Of a DNA stretch of 64,000 nucleotides, positions 61,348 to 64,000 are shown piece by piece. The stretch is taken from NCBI GenBank assembly GCA_017427285.1, contig JAFRTE010000046.1, positions 71,401 through 135,400 of the forward strand. The letters run 5' to 3'. The notes under the pieces are model-generated. The model was not told the DNA's origin, did not search any database, and was given only the letters and a program-made list of their open reading frames with translations. The translations under genes and the position numbers were made by a program. How positions within the stretch are numbered: position 1 is the stretch's first letter; every line of letters begins with the position of its first letter. The stretch is from Clostridia bacterium. GTDB taxonomy: Bacteria; Bacillota; Clostridia; Oscillospirales; UBA644.

Positions 61348-62727
61348 ATGAAAAAGATCTTAAGCACGGTTATTTCATTCATTCTTGTTTTTTCTGTTTC
61401 CTGTTCTCAGGCGGAGGAGATCTTTGATGAAGATTTCACCACTGAATATGGCGTCGATCTCGGAGGGATAACGTTCAGATGGGGCACGGCGTGGCCTCAG
61501 CAGTTAATTCCAAACGAAGGCTTCAGCATTATGGGCGACAAGATGAGGGCCCGCTACCGCGAAGTTGAAAGCGAGCTGAACTGCAAGATAGAGATCGTAA
61601 CCTGGGCTGACGGCGTCGGAAGTCTTCCCGCGGAAGTAGCTTCCGGTTTCCAAACGCTCGATCTTCTTGACGGACACGTCTACGCCGCAGGACTTCCCCT
61701 GTATAGGGCGGGAATACTTCTTCCCGTCGAGTCTGTTCCGAATATGAACGGATACGATGAAAAATTCGGTCCTCTCAGATTCCGTCAATACGGCATATTC
61801 GACGGCGTACTGTACGGTATCTATCAGTACGCGTGGGATTTCCCTCCCGAATTCGCATGCGCGATGTCGTTCAACAAGGATATGCTTACGATATTCGGCG
61901 TAACATCTCCTTATGAACTGCAGGAAAACGGAACGTGGGACTGGGAACATTTCAAATCGCTTCTCTATTCCATACAGGATGCGGCGGTCGATGCAGGTTA
62001 TGAAAGCACATTTGCGCCGGCTGTATCGCTTGATCTAGCAAAGGACGCCCTCGGCTTCATGTTCGTAAACGGATGTCAGGTCATTGAAAAGAGTGCAAAC
62101 GGAGACTATTACTTCGGTCTGGACAATGAAAGCGGGATCGAAGCTCTTGAGTTTTTGCAGGGCATTTATAACGAGAAGCTCTACAGAGGCGGCAATGCCG
62201 ATATGTTCATCCGGGAAAATGCCGCAATCATGATGGGTGAATCGTATTATTCAACACATTATACCGAATCGAACGGTTATCTGCCTGGCAGCGATATCAT
62301 CTACGGATTTATGAACTATCCTCACGGTCCCCACGGTGATGAAACCTGTGTTTCCTCTTTCGTTCACAGAGTAAGAAGGATGAACTGGATCATCGGTTTC
62401 AGCGGAAACAGCATAGACGACATAGGCACAGTCATCAACAGACTGTTTGATCCGATAGACGATAACGGGGGCTGGAAAGGTTCGCTTGAGAGGAATATAT
62501 TCTTCGATTCAAGGGATTTTGAAAATTACAAATTCATGGTCGAAAACATCAATTACAGACACGACGCAGATCTCGGAGACAGCGCGTCAAGTCTCATGGA
62601 CGATGCTTTCACGAAAGCGATATCCGGATCAAAAGCGCCCGCTGAAGCATTCAATTCCATACGTACAGCTGTCAACGAAGCGATAGCTCAGAATGTCAAC
62701 TGGGTATTTGAGGACATAATACAGTAA
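61348..62727 (+). CDS. Extracellular solute-binding lipoprotein (orphan)
   Basis: A 459-residue lipoprotein (lipobox SVSC, Cys19) followed by EIFDEDFTTEYGVDLGG. It is the closest match in this window to the protein at 7285-8664: same length, same sequence of blocks (SIMGDKMRARYREVE against AMGDHLIARYKEIE; NGTWDWEHFKSLL; PHGPHGDE; VRRMNWIIGF against GRRLNWLLKM). The start follows AAAGAGG. No permease or ATPase is encoded nearby. Ligand unknown. Confidence 0.88.
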   Translation: MKKILSTVISFILVFSVSCSQAEEIFDEDFTTEYGVDLGGITFRWGTAWPQQLIPNEGFSIMGDKMRARYREVESELNCKIEIVTWADGVGSLPAEVASGFQTLDLLDGHVYAAGLPLYRAGILLPVESVPNMNGYDEKFGPLRFRQYGIFDGVLYGIYQYAWDFPPEFACAMSFNKDMLTIFGVTSPYELQENGTWDWEHFKSLLYSIQDAAVDAGYESTFAPAVSLDLAKDALGFMFVNGCQVIEKSANGDYYFGLDNESGIEALEFLQGIYNEKLYRGGNADMFIRENAAIMMGESYYSTHYTESNGYLPGSDIIYGFMNYPHGPHGDETCVSSFVHRVRRMNWIIGFSGNSIDDIGTVINRLFDPIDDNGGWKGSLERNIFFDSRDFENYKFMVENINYRHDADLGDSASSLMDDAFTKAISGSKAPAEAFNSIRTAVNEAIAQNVNWVFEDIIQ

Positions 62728-62819
62728 CATAAACAGTCACATATACGGACATAATCTTCATTGACCGATCACTTTTTGTCAAAGTCGGTTGGCAGAAAGA
62801 TCCTGTAAACATCGAATAT

Positions 62820-62850
62820 AGACCGTTGCGCTTCCGGAGAGCAACGGTCT
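62820..62850 (+). terminator. Hairpin after the solute-binding gene
   Basis: Perfect ten-base-pair stem AGACCGTTGC / GCAACGGTCT, 93 bases after the stop, no T-run. The following ~165 bases up to 63015 contain no gene I can support. Confidence 0.6.
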
Positions 62851-63015
62851 GTTCGGCAGGACTGCAAATGTTGATTTTGTGCAGTTAATTAAAGTATATT
62901 TTTACCCGTCAGGATATGCGGCGATCGAGCATATCTTGATAAGATTAACAGAGGAAAAACCATGAATAAAATATACCTATACCTTTTCGAACCCTTCAAC
63001 AATCTTTCAAAGCGG

Positions 63016-63180
63016 TTATACATAACGATAATGACCGTTCTTTCTTGAAATAAAAGCTTTCTCGCATATATCGCTAATTGACAGGTGGCTTTTTTCTCCT
63101 TTTAAAAGCTCAACTGCAATACTTTTAATCTGTTCGTGATTGGAGTTTGTTATATCGTAATTGTTTATTACCATATTCAT
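63016..63180 (-). CDS. Short HTH-like protein (TetR N-terminus-like), possibly a fragment
   Basis: A 54-residue frame from ATG 63180 (or ATG 63174, better spaced from GAGAG) to TAA 63016. The sequence QIKSIAVELLKGEKSHLSIS followed by DICEKAFISRK and HYRYV follows the helix-turn-helix pattern of TetR-family N-termini, with one extra residue before the final Tyr motif, and it ends where the ligand domain would begin. It could be a tiny DNA-binding protein or the remnant of a TetR regulator. A near-consensus promoter with a 14-base palindrome lies upstream, and the peptide cassette 2 is divergent from it. Confidence 0.5.
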   Translation of the reverse strand: MNMVINNYDITNSNHEQIKSIAVELLKGEKSHLSISDICEKAFISRKNGHYRYV

Positions 63181-63242
63181 CTCTCTGTTAAATAAAAGAG
63201 TGCATATTTAAAAAAACTGTGAACTTAACATTGCTTCTTTTC

Positions 63243-63274
63243 TATAGTATACTATATACAGCAGCACTTGTCAA
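63243..63274 (-). promoter_or_regulatory. SigA promoter with a palindromic operator candidate
   Basis: Minus strand TTGACA (63274-63269), 17-base spacer, TATACT (63251-63246). The -10 box lies inside the perfect palindrome TATAGTATACTATA (63243-63256), a reasonable binding site for a dimeric repressor such as the HTH protein downstream. Confidence 0.7.
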
Positions 63275-63403
63275 CCCACCCCATTCGGAGTATATACGAT
63301 TCCGTTTCCTGCGCGCAAAACGAAACGGAAACCGAGAGCTCATTTAATTCGGATCTGTGCTGACAATGTTTCCACATATTAATATAATAAGGAGAAATAC
63401 AGC

Positions 63404-63749
63404 ATGAATTAAAACTATTATTGCGATTGCCGTTGTTGCGGTGATCATTTCAGCTATCGCTGTTCCCGCGTTTGCAGGTGCGACCGGTCTGACGTATCAG
63501 GCGGGATGGGAAGCATCTGACTTGCCACATAATTTGGTTGCTCGTGCAACTCTTTCCTTCAGCGGTGGTAATGGCAGAGAGGTCTATTGTTCTGCAGTTG
63601 CGGAAACAAATTTGGGGAATCTTTCGATTATATTCGAATTAACCCATGCGATCTCCGCATCATACGTGGGCGAATATGTTCCGTATCAATTGGATATTCC
63701 GTTTGTTGTCAGCTATTATGGTTCAGCCACATATACCGGCAGACCGTAA
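63404..63749 (+). CDS. Small secreted protein of cassette 2, frameshifted at the start codon
   Basis: AAGGAG (63389-63394) is followed nine bases later by ATG 63404, but that frame stops at the third codon (ATG AAT TAA). Shifted by +1 from 63408, the frame is open to 63749 and gives a full signal peptide (IKTIIAIAVVAVIISAIAVP, then AFAG) and a ~90-residue mature protein ending IPFVVSYYGSATYTGRP. Restoring two bases in the A-run after ATG would repair it. The C-terminal motif resembles the cassette 1 protein. A CTGACA-17-TATAAT match (63360-63388) exists, but its start would lie beyond the ribosome site, so it is doubtful. Confidence 0.6.
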
Positions 63750-63766
63750 TTAAAAAATGAAATGCT

Positions 63767-63790
63767 GAGGGGATGATATTGCATCCCCTC
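63767..63790 (+). other. Hairpin between peptide and permease genes, cassette 2
   Basis: Perfect nine-base-pair stem GAGGGGATG / CATCCCCTC with an ATATTG loop and no T-run, 17 bases after the peptide stop. It is in the same place as the hairpin of cassette 1 with a different sequence, so position rather than sequence is conserved. Confidence 0.75.
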
Positions 63791-63829
63791 GCATAAAGGA
63801 ATCAATAAAGGATAAAATGAGGGATCGAT

Positions 63830-64000
63830 ATGAAAATGCTTCTTTTGAATATATGGTGCAATATTAAAAAATCCCCAATCATTTCTCTGATTATTTTTTT
63901 ACAAATCCTTCTTACGGGATTTTTCCTTTTTGTAACCGTAAACACACATGTATATCAGTCGATGCGCAATACGGACGTTCAGAATGCATACGGTGTAAAC
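63830..64000 (+). CDS. FtsX-like membrane protein of cassette 2, N-terminal 57 residues
   Basis: ATG 63830 follows GAGGG with seven bases spacing; the gene runs off the window. The visible part has a basic start and one long membrane helix (NIWCNIKKSPIISLIIFLQI, then LLTGFFLFVTV). It aligns without gaps with residues 1-57 of the cassette 1 permease (IW-x3-KKSP and the QI-x2-T helix core). So this is a paralogue in the same position relative to a secreted peptide gene. Confidence 0.8.
   Translation, partial: MKMLLLNIWCNIKKSPIISLIIFLQILLTGFFLFVTVNTHVYQSMRNTDVQNAYGVN

Noticed and set aside
62962-63048. 28-codon plus-strand frame with GAGG site (starts MNKIYLYLFEPF)
   Set aside because: It overlaps the 3' end of the minus-strand HTH frame, has no clear promoter and no recognisable domain. 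Possible but not supported.
63360-63388. CTGACA-17-TATAAT as the promoter of cassette 2
   Set aside because: The start site would fall after the ribosome binding site at 63389-63394, leaving a leader without it; may be chance in AT-rich DNA.
63404-63415. Programmed +1 frameshift at ATG AAT TAA in cassette 2
   Set aside because: The shifted codon (ATT) would not pair with the Asn tRNA, and there is no stimulatory ribosome site or structure just there; an indel is simpler.

Overview
The window looks like a chromosomal segment of an anaerobic, low-to-mid GC Bacillota (Clostridia-type) bacterium, probably a gut or other fermentative lineage and plausibly from a metagenome assembly. Reasons: near-consensus SigA promoters (TTGACA-17-TATAAT) before many transcription units, strong GGAGG ribosome sites with frequent TTG/GTG starts, a DivIVA-type protein, an RqcH/NFACT protein, the TIGR03960/TIGR03936 radical-SAM pair, an anaerobic GlpA-like/DUF1667 trio, a type II pantothenate kinase and a Cys-type sulfatase. 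No rRNA, phage, IS transposase or CRISPR array was seen. The assignment is inference; no marker gene was compared with a database.

Layout. 1-4.7 kb (minus): carbohydrate operon with two tandem GH95 alpha-L-fucosidase-type enzymes and the start of a third gene. 5-7.2 kb: serC-serA. 7.3-10.2 kb: two divergent orphan solute-binding lipoproteins. 10.3-15.5 kb (minus): heterodimeric ABC exporter plus rqcH. 15.7-16.8 kb (minus): DivIVA-like protein and a 33-residue membrane protein. 17-20 kb: hom-lysC-GNAT. 20-23.3 kb: a 1088-residue secreted protein. 23.6-29.2 kb: two more orphan binding proteins, a sugar-phosphate isomerase-like TIM barrel, an aldose-epimerase-like protein and galU. 29.3-31.7 kb: the radical-SAM pair. 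32-36 kb: a RodA/FtsW protein followed by two flavoproteins and a DUF1667 protein. 36.1-38.1 kb: tRNA-Thr(CGT), sulfatase, small hypothetical. 38.2-41.2 kb: secreted peptide + FtsX-like permease cassette 1. 41.3-52.6 kb: eight genes in one direction. 52.7-55.2 kb: rpsB-tsf-rpsT, tRNA-Thr(TGT), tRNA-Tyr. 55.2-64 kb: an accessory, decaying region with a duplicated multi-hairpin element, S23-type four-helix-bundle genes, hypothetical proteins, a fifth binding protein and the beginning of cassette 2.

How genes fit together. The most coherent metabolic unit is the likely operon at 41.4-52.6 kb. It joins an ECF S component and pantothenate kinase (coenzyme A supply) to a PocR/AraC regulator, a sugar-phosphate dehydrogenase, a class II aldolase-SDR fusion and a complete 2-oxoacid dehydrogenase complex (E2, E3, fused E1), whose co-substrate is CoA. 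The fucosidases, the sulfatase and five orphan binding proteins point to a glycan-degrading life style, although no sugar permease is in view.

The two most unusual things are: (i) two copies of a cassette consisting of a small secreted beta-rich protein, a stable intergenic hairpin and a large FtsX-like membrane protein, both peptide genes lacking a usable in-frame start; and (ii) a 194-bp array of small hairpins separated by GTGAAGTG / ACTTCAC words, present twice exactly 1270 bp apart, each directly after an intrinsic terminator and directly before a four-helix-bundle (S23/bIVP) gene. The 55-64 kb region also holds a probable frameshift, an amber-interrupted gene and a truncated gene; real decay and consensus errors cannot be told apart from the sequence alone.
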